From SZUA-365 sp034002405 (lineage in GTDB: Bacteria; Bacteroidota; Ignavibacteria; SZUA-365), in contig JAVFAS010000006.1 of assembly GCA_034002405.1 (NCBI GenBank), positions 1-64,000 on the forward strand: a stretch of 64,000 nucleotides of DNA, given 5' to 3'. The notes under the pieces are model-generated. The model did no database searches. It was not told the origin of the DNA and was given only the letters and a program-made list of their open reading frames with translations. A program made the position numbers and the translations under genes. Below, piece after piece: positions 37,788 through 45,851 of this stretch; the first letter of the stretch is position 1, and the number at the start of each line of letters is the position of its first letter.

Positions 37788-40445
37788 ATGCGCCTGTTCA
37801 TCTTCATCGTGTTCATGCTCGCCACGGTCCATCTGTCCGCGCAGGTACACAAGCAACCGCCCGCCCTGCGCGCACCGCTCGTCGCGGCATCCGACACCAT
37901 CGTCGTCGCCGGCAGGCAATACGCCGCGTCGGCGCTTCACCGTCTGCTCTTCGGCGACCTGCATCGCACGCCGTGGCTGCAGCCCGTCCGCGTCCCCGTG
38001 CTGGATCTCGAGCGTTCGGCGGGCGGACTGACACCCCTCCGCGCGGGCGGGGGATTCCAGACGCGTTCGCTCCGCTTCCAGGGTGGTGACGGGCGACAGT
38101 ACAAATTCCGGTCCATGGACAAATATCCGATCGGCCTCCTGCCGGAGGAGTTGCGCAACACGTTTGTCGCCGATGTGCTGCAGGATTTCATCAGCACCGC
38201 GCATCCCTACGCGGCGATGGTCGCCGCACCGATCCTCGACGGCTGCGGTGTCCTCAACGCAGCGCCACAGCTGGTGGTCCTGCCCGACGACGTCCGGCTC
38301 GATTCCTTTCGCACCGCCTATGCCCGCCGCTTCGGCTTCCTCGAACTCCACCCCGACGAGGGGGCGCGTGACGATGCCGCGTTCGCCGGTTCGGAGAAAG
38401 TCGTCGGGACCTTTTCTCTGCTGGAGAAATTGCAGTCCTCCACGAAGCACCGTGTCGATGCCCGCGCGTATCTCAAAGCCCGATTGCTCGATATCTTCAT
38501 GGGGGACTGGGACCGGCACACCGACCAATGGCGCTGGGCACGATTCGGCAACGCGCGTGTGGACTTCTGGCAGCCCATTCCCCGCGATCGCGACCAGGCT
38601 TTCTGCGTCTATGACGGCCTGATTCCCTGGATCGTCACCATCGTGATTCCACAGATCGAGAGCTGTGACGCACGGTATCCCCAATTACAATATCTCACCT
38701 ACAGCGGACGTCATCTCGATCGCCGCTTTCTCACCGCGCTTGACTGGCCGGTGTGGTCGAATGTTGTCGGCGAACTGCTGTCGGCACTTGACGACTCGCT
38801 CCTGCACGCGGCGACGCATTCCCTCCCCCCCATCGTGGATACGACGACGGGCCGGCACAGTGAACCACCGGAACGCGCGCGGATGACGGCCCTTCTCCAC
38901 GACCGTCGCGCGGGTCTTGCCGCCGCCGCGCGCGCGTGGTATGCACTCTTGAATCGCGAGGCGGAGCTCTTCTGCAGCGACGAGGACGAATTGGTGGAAA
39001 TCACGCGTCACGACGGTGGTGACGTTACGGTGCGCGCGCGCGCCATGAAACCCGGGAAACGCACTTCGGATGAGGCTGTCTTTTTTCACCGACGTTTTTC
39101 CGCGGCGACGACCGATGAGATCCGCATCCATCTCGACGGTGGTGACGACCGTTGCATCGTCCGCGGTCACGCCGACAACGCCATCGAGCTGCGGATCATC
39201 GGCGGTGAGGGACATGATTCCTTCATCGACAGCGCGCACGTCCACGCATGCGCACGTGGATTCCTGCCACTGCGGATCCATGCCCGGGCCAACCACTTCT
39301 ACGACGATGGACACGACACGGAAATCATGCGTGGTCCATCCTCCGCTCTCGATCGCACGCGGGTACCGGTTCCCGGTACCCCTGAAGAGCGCTACGAGCC
39401 CGTGCTCCGGGATTGGGGGGCGGAATGGATTCCGACTCTCATGGGTGCCTGGAATGCCGATCTTGGCATCCTCGCCGGCGGCGGCGCGCGCTTCACGCGC
39501 TACGGTTTTCGACACGATCCCTACGCCTGGCGATTCGACCTGCGCGCCGGGATCGCCCCGATGAGTTCTCTCGGGACCGTGGAACTGGCGGCTGATGTTC
39601 GCAACGTCATTCCAGGGGCGGCGGTGTTGTTGGAGGCCGGGATCAATGGATACGAAGTCATCAATTATTTTGGCGCCGGCAATGGCTCGCGCCCATCCAA
39701 CGACCCATCGATCAGTCATGCGGTGAAACAGACGCAGGTCTTCGTGCGACCCAGGGTGACGATTCCACTCCTCCCGCATCTCGAAACCGACCTCGGCGCC
39801 GCCGTGCGTCTCGTGACCAGCGACCTCGATGACGAACAGCTGTATCTCGGTATCATCACGCCGTTCGGCTCTCTCCCCACTGCCCTGACCGACGTGCACG
39901 CCACGCTTCGCTGGGACACACGAGACCGCGCGGCCTGGCCCACGCGCGGATTCCTCTTGCATCTCGAGGGACGATTCTTTCCGGGCCTCCTCGATCTGCC
40001 GACCGCATTCACCCGTGCGAGCGCGAACGCATCGATGTATTTCTCGTCGCACTATCCGTTTCCCTGCACCCTTGCGCTCCGAGCGGGCGGACAGCGGTTG
40101 TGGGGCTCGTACCCGTACTTCGAATCCGCTTTCCTCGGAGGACTCGCATCCGCCCGTGGATACGAAATGAACCGCTTCGCCGGGGATGCCGTCGTGCATG
40201 GCGGGATGGAACTTCGATTTCCCCTGATCCGCACGCAGGTGATTCTCCCCACCGAAATCGGGATGTTCGGCTTCGTGGAGCGCGGCCGGGTGTTTCTCGA
40301 GGGGGAGGAGTCACGGGATTGGCATGATTCGTGGGGTGGCGGTCTCTGGTTTGCCCCCGTCTCCCGTGATGCGACCGTCAGTGCTTCGATCGGCGTCGCC
40401 GCGGGTCACATCCGTTTTGATGTCGCGGCGGGATTCGCATTTTGA
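37788..40445 (+). CDS. Omp85-type outer-membrane protein with N-terminal kinase-like domain
   Basis: 885 residues from the ATG at 37788, where the signal peptide starts (MRLFIFIVFMLATVHLSAQ); ATGs at 37707 and 37659 are in frame. Residues about 85-430 resemble an atypical kinase fold: a Gly-containing turn then YKFRS (Lys106), the GDWDRH motif (residues 239-244), and IPRDRDQAF (Asp269), in the order of the HipA/FAM20 catalytic and metal-binding motifs. The second half, from about residue 540, is a BamA/TamA-like 16-strand barrel with the conserved LGGLASARGYEMNRF loop and terminal Phe (GFAF). In related proteins the same central segment follows a metallophosphatase domain, absent here. Barrel assignment is firm; kinase likeness is inference from motifs. 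Confidence 0.8.
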   Translation: MRLFIFIVFMLATVHLSAQVHKQPPALRAPLVAASDTIVVAGRQYAASALHRLLFGDLHRTPWLQPVRVPVLDLERSAGGLTPLRAGGGFQTRSLRFQGGDGRQYKFRSMDKYPIGLLPEELRNTFVADVLQDFISTAHPYAAMVAAPILDGCGVLNAAPQLVVLPDDVRLDSFRTAYARRFGFLELHPDEGARDDAAFAGSEKVVGTFSLLEKLQSSTKHRVDARAYLKARLLDIFMGDWDRHTDQWRWARFGNARVDFWQPIPRDRDQAFCVYDGLIPWIVTIVIPQIESCDARYPQLQYLTYSGRHLDRRFLTALDWPVWSNVVGELLSALDDSLLHAATHSLPPIVDTTTGRHSEPPERARMTALLHDRRAGLAAAARAWYALLNREAELFCSDEDELVEITRHDGGDVTVRARAMKPGKRTSDEAVFFHRRFSAATTDEIRIHLDGGDDRCIVRGHADNAIELRIIGGEGHDSFIDSAHVHACARGFLPLRIHARANHFYDDGHDTEIMRGPSSALDRTRVPVPGTPEERYEPVLRDWGAEWIPTLMGAWNADLGILAGGGARFTRYGFRHDPYAWRFDLRAGIAPMSSLGTVELAADVRNVIPGAAVLLEAGINGYEVINYFGAGNGSRPSNDPSISHAVKQTQVFVRPRVTIPLLPHLETDLGAAVRLVTSDLDDEQLYLGIITPFGSLPTALTDVHATLRWDTRDRAAWPTRGFLLHLEGRFFPGLLDLPTAFTRASANASMYFSSHYPFPCTLALRAGGQRLWGSYPYFESAFLGGLASARGYEMNRFAGDAVVHGGMELRFPLIRTQVILPTEIGMFGFVERGRVFLEGEESRDWHDSWGGGLWFAPVSRDATVSASIGVAAGHIRFDVAAGFAF

Positions 40446-40474
40446 TTCGCGCGTACCGGAATCCCGTCTCCATT

Positions 40475-42727
40475 TCAGAAATCAAAAAACACACGATAGG
40501 TGACGCGTACATTCACGCCGGCTTCGGGGAGAATTGCCTTGATACGGGAGAGATGATTGCGGTACGGTTGATCGAACATATTCTCCATCACCGCGGAAAC
40601 ATTGTGCACGGAAGATCCGGTCGCGAAGGAGTACTGCACGGATCCATTAAGGATCACATAGCCCGCGGTGGCGTCCTCGAATTCGTCGACGCGATCCTGC
40701 CGCGCGGCCATCGCCGTTTCGAGTCCAACACGCCAGGCACCAAACCGAAGATCCAGACCGGTCACGGCTTTCAACGGCGGAATCTGTGGCAGCGGGTGTC
40801 CCGTCGCACGGAAACTTCCCTCGGTATAACTCAGCGCACCACGTACCGCCAACAGGCTCCATGGACGCCATTCGATTTGGGCTTCCGCACCAGTGAACAC
40901 CGCGGACACCCCCGTCGTCGCGTAGATTGGAAGGAAGGTGGCATAATTGATCCTGCCGGTGTTCCGCGGAATGATGTACGACTCCATATCGCTTCGGAAA
41001 ACGTTCAGGTTGAAGGAGATCCGATCGAAATGATGGAACAGGAAAAGCTCCATTCCCACTCCACGTTCGAGATCGAGATCCGGATTTCCGGTTTCGTAGG
41101 AGTACGCGGCGAGATGCGGGCCTTCGGAGTACAGCTCCTCGACCGTTGGAATGCGATTCGACCTGCTGACGTTGACACCGATATGTACGATGTCGGTCAA
41201 TTCGAAGAGAATGGTCGCGGACGCCGACAGCGCGGAAAACCGCCGCGTTCGAATCGCACCGATCCGTGCGTCCTGTTTCTCCTGCCGCGGCGTCACCTGG
41301 TTGAATGAGTAGCGCAACGCCGCTTCGATGCTGAGGTCGCCGAAACGCAGGCGCTCGAATAGATACGGCGCGATACCGAGAGAAACGGCCGGGGAGGTAA
41401 ACACATACCCACCAACCGAGAAATCGCGGTGCTCCATATCCAATCCGAGCATGCCCTCGGTCAGGGCACCGGATGCATGATGCGTGGCACGAAGATCCGT
41501 GTTCCAGTTCACGATTCGGTATTCGGACCCGATCAGTCCGCTCGCCTCGAATTCCTTGTGCCGGTAGTAGGCGCGGTTGACGAACACGGAGATATCATGC
41601 AGGAGATCGGTATCGAACACGTACATTCCGCGCAGATTCACCTGACGTCGCTCCAGCTCGATATCGACACCGTTGGGATGCGCCCCGATGAACCCGCCCG
41701 GCACGCCGTACGACAGCGCGTAATTCCGGAACGAGACACCCGTGAAACCGGACTCATGAATGTGGCTGGTCCCCAGCGCATAATCGAGAGTTCTGGAGTC
41801 TGAATTCCGCAACCGGGCATCCGGCGTGCGCAGATCGCCGGCATCGCGCGCGCTGAACTCGGCGCGCAGCATGAGCGGATTGATGGGCACTTCCGCATGC
41901 ACGGAGCCGAGCATCCCGCTGTTCGCGCTTTCGCCGTACAGTCCCACGGCGCCAAGAATGTTGTCATGCCGATCCTGCGGGATTTCATGTCGCACGACAT
42001 TCACAATACCACCGAGCGTGCTCGGAGTCTTGGTCAGCACCAGCGGACCCCGCATGACCTCGATCCGTTCGACCGCGAAGGGTTCGATGGTCACCGCATG
42101 ATCGGGCGATGTCGCGGAGAGATCGGTCGTTTTTCCGCCGTCCTCGCTCATCACCACCCGATCGCCGCCAAGTCCGCGAATGACCGGCCGCGCCGGCGCC
42201 GGTCCCATCGCGCGCATGGCCAATCCGGTTTCATTCTTCAGTGTCGCGGCGAGGGTAAGCCCGAGTTCCTTGTCGAGCTCCCGTCCGCGGAGGATCGAAC
42301 TGAGTTCGTCGGTCGGCTCGATGCGGGAGTGGATGTGCGAACCGGTCACGACCACCGGTGCGGTCTCGAACACGAGGGGTTGAAGATAGACAATCACATT
42401 GCGCTCTTCGTCCCCACGCACGCTCACCTCCAGGATCTGGACGCGGTAGCCGGTGCGGTTGATGCTGAGGACATAGTCTCCCCGCGGCAGATCCTCGATC
42501 AGGAAACTGCCATTCGACCCGGCGGTGAGATCGCGACCCGCCCGGGGTCGTCCCTTTGGATGCAGGAAAAGATACGCATCCGACACCTCCTGTCCGGACT
42601 CCATGTCAAGCACGACGCCGCGAAGCGCCGAGCGCTCTCGCTCATCCGGCTGTGCGACCGATGGTTGTGCGCCGAATCCGAGGATGAGAAGCAGAACGGG
42701 CAACAACGAAGCGCGACGCAAGCGCAT
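40475..42727 (-). CDS. TonB-dependent receptor, ZnuD-like
   Basis: 750 residues from the ATG at 42727 (GGAGG just upstream; 42760 is an alternative). Signal peptide ...PSVAQ, then a carboxypeptidase-regulatory domain (LRGVVLDMESGQEV). The plug reads RPVIRGLGGDRVVMSEDG, DLSATSPDHAVTIEPFAVER and IEVMRGPLVL, and the barrel has RNYALSYGVPGGFIGAHP, ending VTYRVFFDF. The SPDHAV and YGVPG motifs are those of ZnuD-type zinc receptors, although the His-rich external loop of ZnuD is absent. Zinc or another metal is the likely ligand. It is co-directional with a lipoprotein gene 39 bp upstream and close to folE. Confidence 0.85.
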   Translation of the reverse strand: MRLRRASLLPVLLLILGFGAQPSVAQPDERERSALRGVVLDMESGQEVSDAYLFLHPKGRPRAGRDLTAGSNGSFLIEDLPRGDYVLSINRTGYRVQILEVSVRGDEERNVIVYLQPLVFETAPVVVTGSHIHSRIEPTDELSSILRGRELDKELGLTLAATLKNETGLAMRAMGPAPARPVIRGLGGDRVVMSEDGGKTTDLSATSPDHAVTIEPFAVERIEVMRGPLVLTKTPSTLGGIVNVVRHEIPQDRHDNILGAVGLYGESANSGMLGSVHAEVPINPLMLRAEFSARDAGDLRTPDARLRNSDSRTLDYALGTSHIHESGFTGVSFRNYALSYGVPGGFIGAHPNGVDIELERRQVNLRGMYVFDTDLLHDISVFVNRAYYRHKEFEASGLIGSEYRIVNWNTDLRATHHASGALTEGMLGLDMEHRDFSVGGYVFTSPAVSLGIAPYLFERLRFGDLSIEAALRYSFNQVTPRQEKQDARIGAIRTRRFSALSASATILFELTDIVHIGVNVSRSNRIPTVEELYSEGPHLAAYSYETGNPDLDLERGVGMELFLFHHFDRISFNLNVFRSDMESYIIPRNTGRINYATFLPIYATTGVSAVFTGAEAQIEWRPWSLLAVRGALSYTEGSFRATGHPLPQIPPLKAVTGLDLRFGAWRVGLETAMAARQDRVDEFEDATAGYVILNGSVQYSFATGSSVHNVSAVMENMFDQPYRNHLSRIKAILPEAGVNVRVTYRVFFDF

Positions 42728-42766
42728 GACCTCCGAAAACGCGAACCGCGGAGTGATCATCGGTCA

Positions 42767-43216
42767 TCAATGCACGCGCAACGGCCACGCACCCGACCGA
42801 TAATCCGCGTGTCCCGCGTGGAGAATCACAAACTGCACCGTGGTCGTGCCGGTGGCCAGACCCCGCAGACGAAATTCGAATGTCCCTTCCCTGCCTGCAT
42901 CCTGCAGCACTTCGACCATCGAGGGATCGGCGATCTCCCACCCAAAGGTCTTCCCGTCATCATGAAGCTCAAACAACTCTTCATCCTCGTCGAGAAAGCG
43001 GACCTGGTAGAGGTCCGAAGCGACATTGACGAACGCGTGCAGCGTGTCGGTCGGAATGCCCTGAAAGATCGACGCCGTCCGCGTTCCGCCGGTGAACAGG
43101 GCCATGCCCTCCGGCTCGACGTGATCGTCTGGCGGAGTCAGTGGCTCGTCCTCGCCACATCCCGTCACCATGGAGAAAAACAACAAGCTCGAAATAATTA
43201 CATGAATCGTGCGCAT
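42767..43216 (-). CDS. Lipoprotein of unknown function upstream of the ZnuD-like receptor
   Basis: 149 residues from the ATG at 43216 (CGGGAG upstream). Lipobox VTGC at about residues 17-20. The mature part is a single beta-sandwich-like domain: an acidic segment (DEDEELFELHDDGKTFGWE) and a terminal His-containing strand (FVILHAGHADYRSG). The layout resembles periplasmic immunoglobulin-like lipoproteins. Co-transcription with the receptor suggests a metal-related or receptor-accessory role; no family is recognised. Confidence 0.7.
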   Translation of the reverse strand: MRTIHVIISSLLFFSMVTGCGEDEPLTPPDDHVEPEGMALFTGGTRTASIFQGIPTDTLHAFVNVASDLYQVRFLDEDEELFELHDDGKTFGWEIADPSMVEVLQDAGREGTFEFRLRGLATGTTTVQFVILHAGHADYRSGAWPLRVH

Positions 43217-43566
43217 GGCGCTCCCGTCGATACTGTGCGGTATATTTATGAGTCCGAACGCGATGACCAAACAAAACGGAAGTACTCGACTCGAATGAAA
43301 CAGTCATTCGGAATGGAGCACTCGAGATGCTTGCTGCGTGTTCGCGCCGGCGGCTTCGTGCAGTTGGATGCACAAACGCGGATTTCGATGCCGCGCGACG
43401 TCTGCCGCTGTATCGTATAATTTCGCGGAAATCCTCCAGATTTCCTTGTCCGCGGGAACTCCATTTCTTCCCTTCCGGTTGTGGAACAGTCACGAACATC
43501 TTCGCGCGTCCTCGCGACGAATGGATTCGCAGCCGCGGGCGCGTTTCACATAGACCGGGATTCGAC
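43217..43566. promoter_or_regulatory. 350-bp divergent intergenic region between the lipoprotein/ZnuD-like operon and folE
   Basis: No gene is supported here. It holds an AT-rich patch GTATATTTATGAG near 43240, a perfect 7-bp inverted repeat at 43292-43310, and TATAAT at 43416-43421 oriented towards folE. No clear -35 box accompanies the TATAAT. I saw no match to the classical Zur consensus. Confidence 0.45.
43292..43310. promoter_or_regulatory. Palindromic operator candidate CGAATGA-N5-TCATTCG
   Basis: CGAATGA at 43292-43298 is perfectly reverse-complemented at 43304-43310 with a 5-nt spacer. The 12-bp centre spacing suits a dimeric helix-turn-helix regulator. It lies about 76 bp upstream of the lipoprotein start and 257 bp upstream of the folE start used here. 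Confidence 0.45.
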
Positions 43567-44409
43567 ATGCATCGCAACGGAATCAACACCTTCCCCGAGA
43601 ACGGGAACGGGCTCGCCCGCAACAACGGCAACGGTCCGCGCCGGACCACCGCGCATGACACACGAAAAACCAACGGGATCGCATCACATGACCAGAGCGA
43701 TATCCTGGTGCGCGAAACCGCTGACGCTCCCGTCAGCACGGACTCGCGTACACAAGAGTTCATTGCCATGGGCGACGACCACGTTCCCGGCGCCATCGAC
43801 ACCCCGTTGCGAGAGGACGCCTTCGCGCTCACCGACGCGCAGAAGATCACGGTCATCGAGAGTCACTTCACGGAAATCATGCGCACGCTTGGATTGGATT
43901 TGCGCGACGACAGCCTCCGGGGCACGCCACATCGCGTCGCCAAAATGTTCGTCCGTGAGATCTTCTCCGGCCTCGATCCCGCGAACAAGCCATCCGCGAC
44001 GGTATTCGACAATGCGTTCAAGTACGGCGAAATGCTGATCGAGAAGAATGTCTCCCTGCACACGACCTGTGAACATCATTTCCTTCCGATCGTGGGACGC
44101 GCGCATGTGGCATACATTTCATCCGGGACCGTCATCGGTCTGTCGAAAATCAACCGCATCGTCGATTACTTCGCACGCCGCCCGCAGGTGCAGGAACGCC
44201 TCACCGTGCAGATCGCCGAGGAACTCGCCCGGGTCCTTCACACCGAGGATGTCGCGGTCATCATCGACGCGAAACATTTCTGCGTCGCCGCGCGCGGGAT
44301 TCAGGATACACACAGCAGCACGGTCACCGCGGAGTACCGCGGTCGCTTCGCGGAGGCACCGACACGAAAGGAACTGCTCTCGCTGTTGAATCTCTCCGCC
44401 ACGGCGTGA
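43567..44409 (+). CDS. folE: GTP cyclohydrolase I (type IA)
   Basis: 280 residues from the ATG at 43567; an ATG at 43768 would give a typical 213-residue enzyme. The core is complete: TPHRVAKMF, zinc ligands in HTTCEHHFLP and in HFCVAARG, and GLSKINRIVDYFARRPQVQERLT. It converts GTP to 7,8-dihydroneopterin triphosphate in folate (or pterin) synthesis. The extra N-terminal part is low-complexity (N/G/R/T-rich), so either it is a disordered extension or the start is further in. mazG follows 15 bp downstream. Confidence 0.93.
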   Translation: MHRNGINTFPENGNGLARNNGNGPRRTTAHDTRKTNGIASHDQSDILVRETADAPVSTDSRTQEFIAMGDDHVPGAIDTPLREDAFALTDAQKITVIESHFTEIMRTLGLDLRDDSLRGTPHRVAKMFVREIFSGLDPANKPSATVFDNAFKYGEMLIEKNVSLHTTCEHHFLPIVGRAHVAYISSGTVIGLSKINRIVDYFARRPQVQERLTVQIAEELARVLHTEDVAVIIDAKHFCVAARGIQDTHSSTVTAEYRGRFAEAPTRKELLSLLNLSATA

Positions 44410-44424
44410 CGCGATGGCCGACGC

Positions 44425-44754
44425 ATGACCCTCGAACAGGCACAGCAAACCGTCGATGAGTGGGTGCGGCGCATTGGCGTGCGCTACTTCAGTGAACTGA
44501 CGAACACCGCCATTCTCATGGAAGAGGTCGGGGAAGTCGCGCGCATCATGGCGCGGCGATTCGGCGATCAATCCTTCAAGCATGGGGAGGACGCGTCCGA
44601 CCTGGGAGATGAATTCGCCGACGTGCTCTTCGTTCTCATCTGTCTCGCGAACCAGACCGGCATCGATCTCACGACCGCGTTCGAAAAAAATCTGGAAAAG
44701 AAAACACGGCGCGACGCGACACGGCACCGCGACAATCCCAAACTCCGCCCCTGA
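44425..44754 (+). CDS. MazG-like nucleotide pyrophosphohydrolase
   Basis: 109 residues, a single all-helical MazG domain. Metal-binding acidic motifs are MEEVGEVARI (residues 32-41) and GDEFADVLFVLI (61-72), the usual ExxE/ExxD pair; the intervening loop is normal length. These enzymes cut NTP-type substrates to the monophosphate and pyrophosphate. It is directly downstream of folE, whose product is a triphosphate that folate synthesis must dephosphorylate, so dihydroneopterin triphosphate is a reasonable candidate substrate. General NTP house-cleaning is the alternative. Confidence 0.85.
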   Translation: MTLEQAQQTVDEWVRRIGVRYFSELTNTAILMEEVGEVARIMARRFGDQSFKHGEDASDLGDEFADVLFVLICLANQTGIDLTTAFEKNLEKKTRRDATRHRDNPKLRP

Positions 44755-44770
44755 CACCTCGCGGGTCGAT

Positions 44771-45775
44771 TCACCCCTCGCGCAACGCCCGCCAGCGTTC
44801 GGCGATCTGTACCGCGTTGGTCGCGGCTCCCTTCCGCAGGTTGTCCGACACCACCCACATGATCACGCCATTCTCGATCGATGGATCCCGGCGAAGGCGT
44901 CCGACAAACACCTCGTCGCGCCCCGTGGCGATACTCGCGAGTGGATACGCCGTCGCTTCCGGATCGTCGATCACGATCACCCCGGGCATCTCCTCGAGCG
45001 CCGCGCGCACGTCGGAGAGTGCAAACGACGTCTGTAACTCAACATGCACCGCTTCGCTGTGACTATAGCGCACCGGGACACGGACGCAGGTCGGCGAGAC
45101 GGCAATCCGTTCGTCTCCGAGGATCTTCCGCGTCTCCTCGATCATCTTGCGCTCTTCCGTCGTGAATCCATCGTCGTCGAACGCCGCGATGTGTGGCAGG
45201 GCATTGCCCGCGATCGGATGCGCGAAGGCACGTACAGAGGAGTTTTCGCCCCGTAATTCCGTTTCCAGCTGATCCACCCCCCGTTTCCCCGCCCCACTGA
45301 CGGACTGATACGTACAGACCACGACGCGACGGATTCCATACCGCGCATGCAGTGGCCGTAGTGCGACGACCATCTGAATAGTCGAACAGTTCGGATTCGC
45401 GATGATGCGCGCCGTGGCATCCCGCAACTCGTCGCCATTCACTTCCGGGACGATGAGCGGAACGTCGCTGTCCATGCGAAACGCGCTGCTGTTGTCGATC
45501 ACCACCGCGCCGTGCGCGACGGCCACGGGTGCCCATTGCCGCGCGACCGCTCCACCGGCCGAGAACAGGGCGATGTCCACACCGTCAAAGACATCCGCTG
45601 ACAGTGGCAACACCGTGTGGTTCTCGCCCCCAAAGGGGATCGGCGTCCCCACCGACCGTTCCGTCGCCACCGGCAGCAGTCGCGTGACTGGAAAATGCCG
45701 TTCCTCGAGGACGGTGAGCATCGTGCGACCCACGAGACCCGTGGCGCCGACCACCGCAACTGTATACCCGCTCAT
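44771..45775 (-). CDS. asd: Aspartate-semialdehyde dehydrogenase
   Basis: 334 residues; ATG with AGAGGAG upstream. NADP-binding start VAVVGATGLVGRTML, catalytic Cys in IIANPNCSTIQM, and the dimer/substrate region SVSGAGKRGVDQL and PIAGNALPHI. It makes aspartate semialdehyde for lysine/diaminopimelate, threonine and methionine synthesis. It sits alone, convergent with mazG (16 bp apart) and downstream, on the same strand, of the terminator of the zincin-barrel gene. Confidence 0.95.
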   Translation of the reverse strand: MSGYTVAVVGATGLVGRTMLTVLEERHFPVTRLLPVATERSVGTPIPFGGENHTVLPLSADVFDGVDIALFSAGGAVARQWAPVAVAHGAVVIDNSSAFRMDSDVPLIVPEVNGDELRDATARIIANPNCSTIQMVVALRPLHARYGIRRVVVCTYQSVSGAGKRGVDQLETELRGENSSVRAFAHPIAGNALPHIAAFDDDGFTTEERKMIEETRKILGDERIAVSPTCVRVPVRYSHSEAVHVELQTSFALSDVRAALEEMPGVIVIDDPEATAYPLASIATGRDEVFVGRLRRDPSIENGVIMWVVSDNLRKGAATNAVQIAERWRALREG

Positions 45776-45788
45776 GTTTCTCCTCTTG

Positions 45789-45826
45789 AAAAAAAATCCG
45801 CCCCGAAAAATAGGCGTCGGGGCGGA
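45789..45826 (-). terminator. Rho-independent terminator of the zincin/propeller/barrel gene
   Basis: On the minus strand a 10-bp stem (TCCGCCCCGA at 45797-45806 pairing with TCGGGGCGGA at 45817-45826) is followed by eight T residues. It lies about 26 bp past the stop of the gene at 45852 and just before asd, so it insulates asd from read-through. Confidence 0.88.
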
Positions 45827-45851
45827 GAAAGAAAACCGTGATCGCGCTGCG

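Noticed and set aside
43217..43566. Upstream extension of folE to 43327
   Set aside because: The added residues are Arg- and Cys-rich with no similarity to FolE, and the region carries promoter-like sequences.
44755..44770. Terminator between mazG and asd
   Set aside because: The 16-bp spacer with flanking bases does not form a convincing stem with a T-tract.
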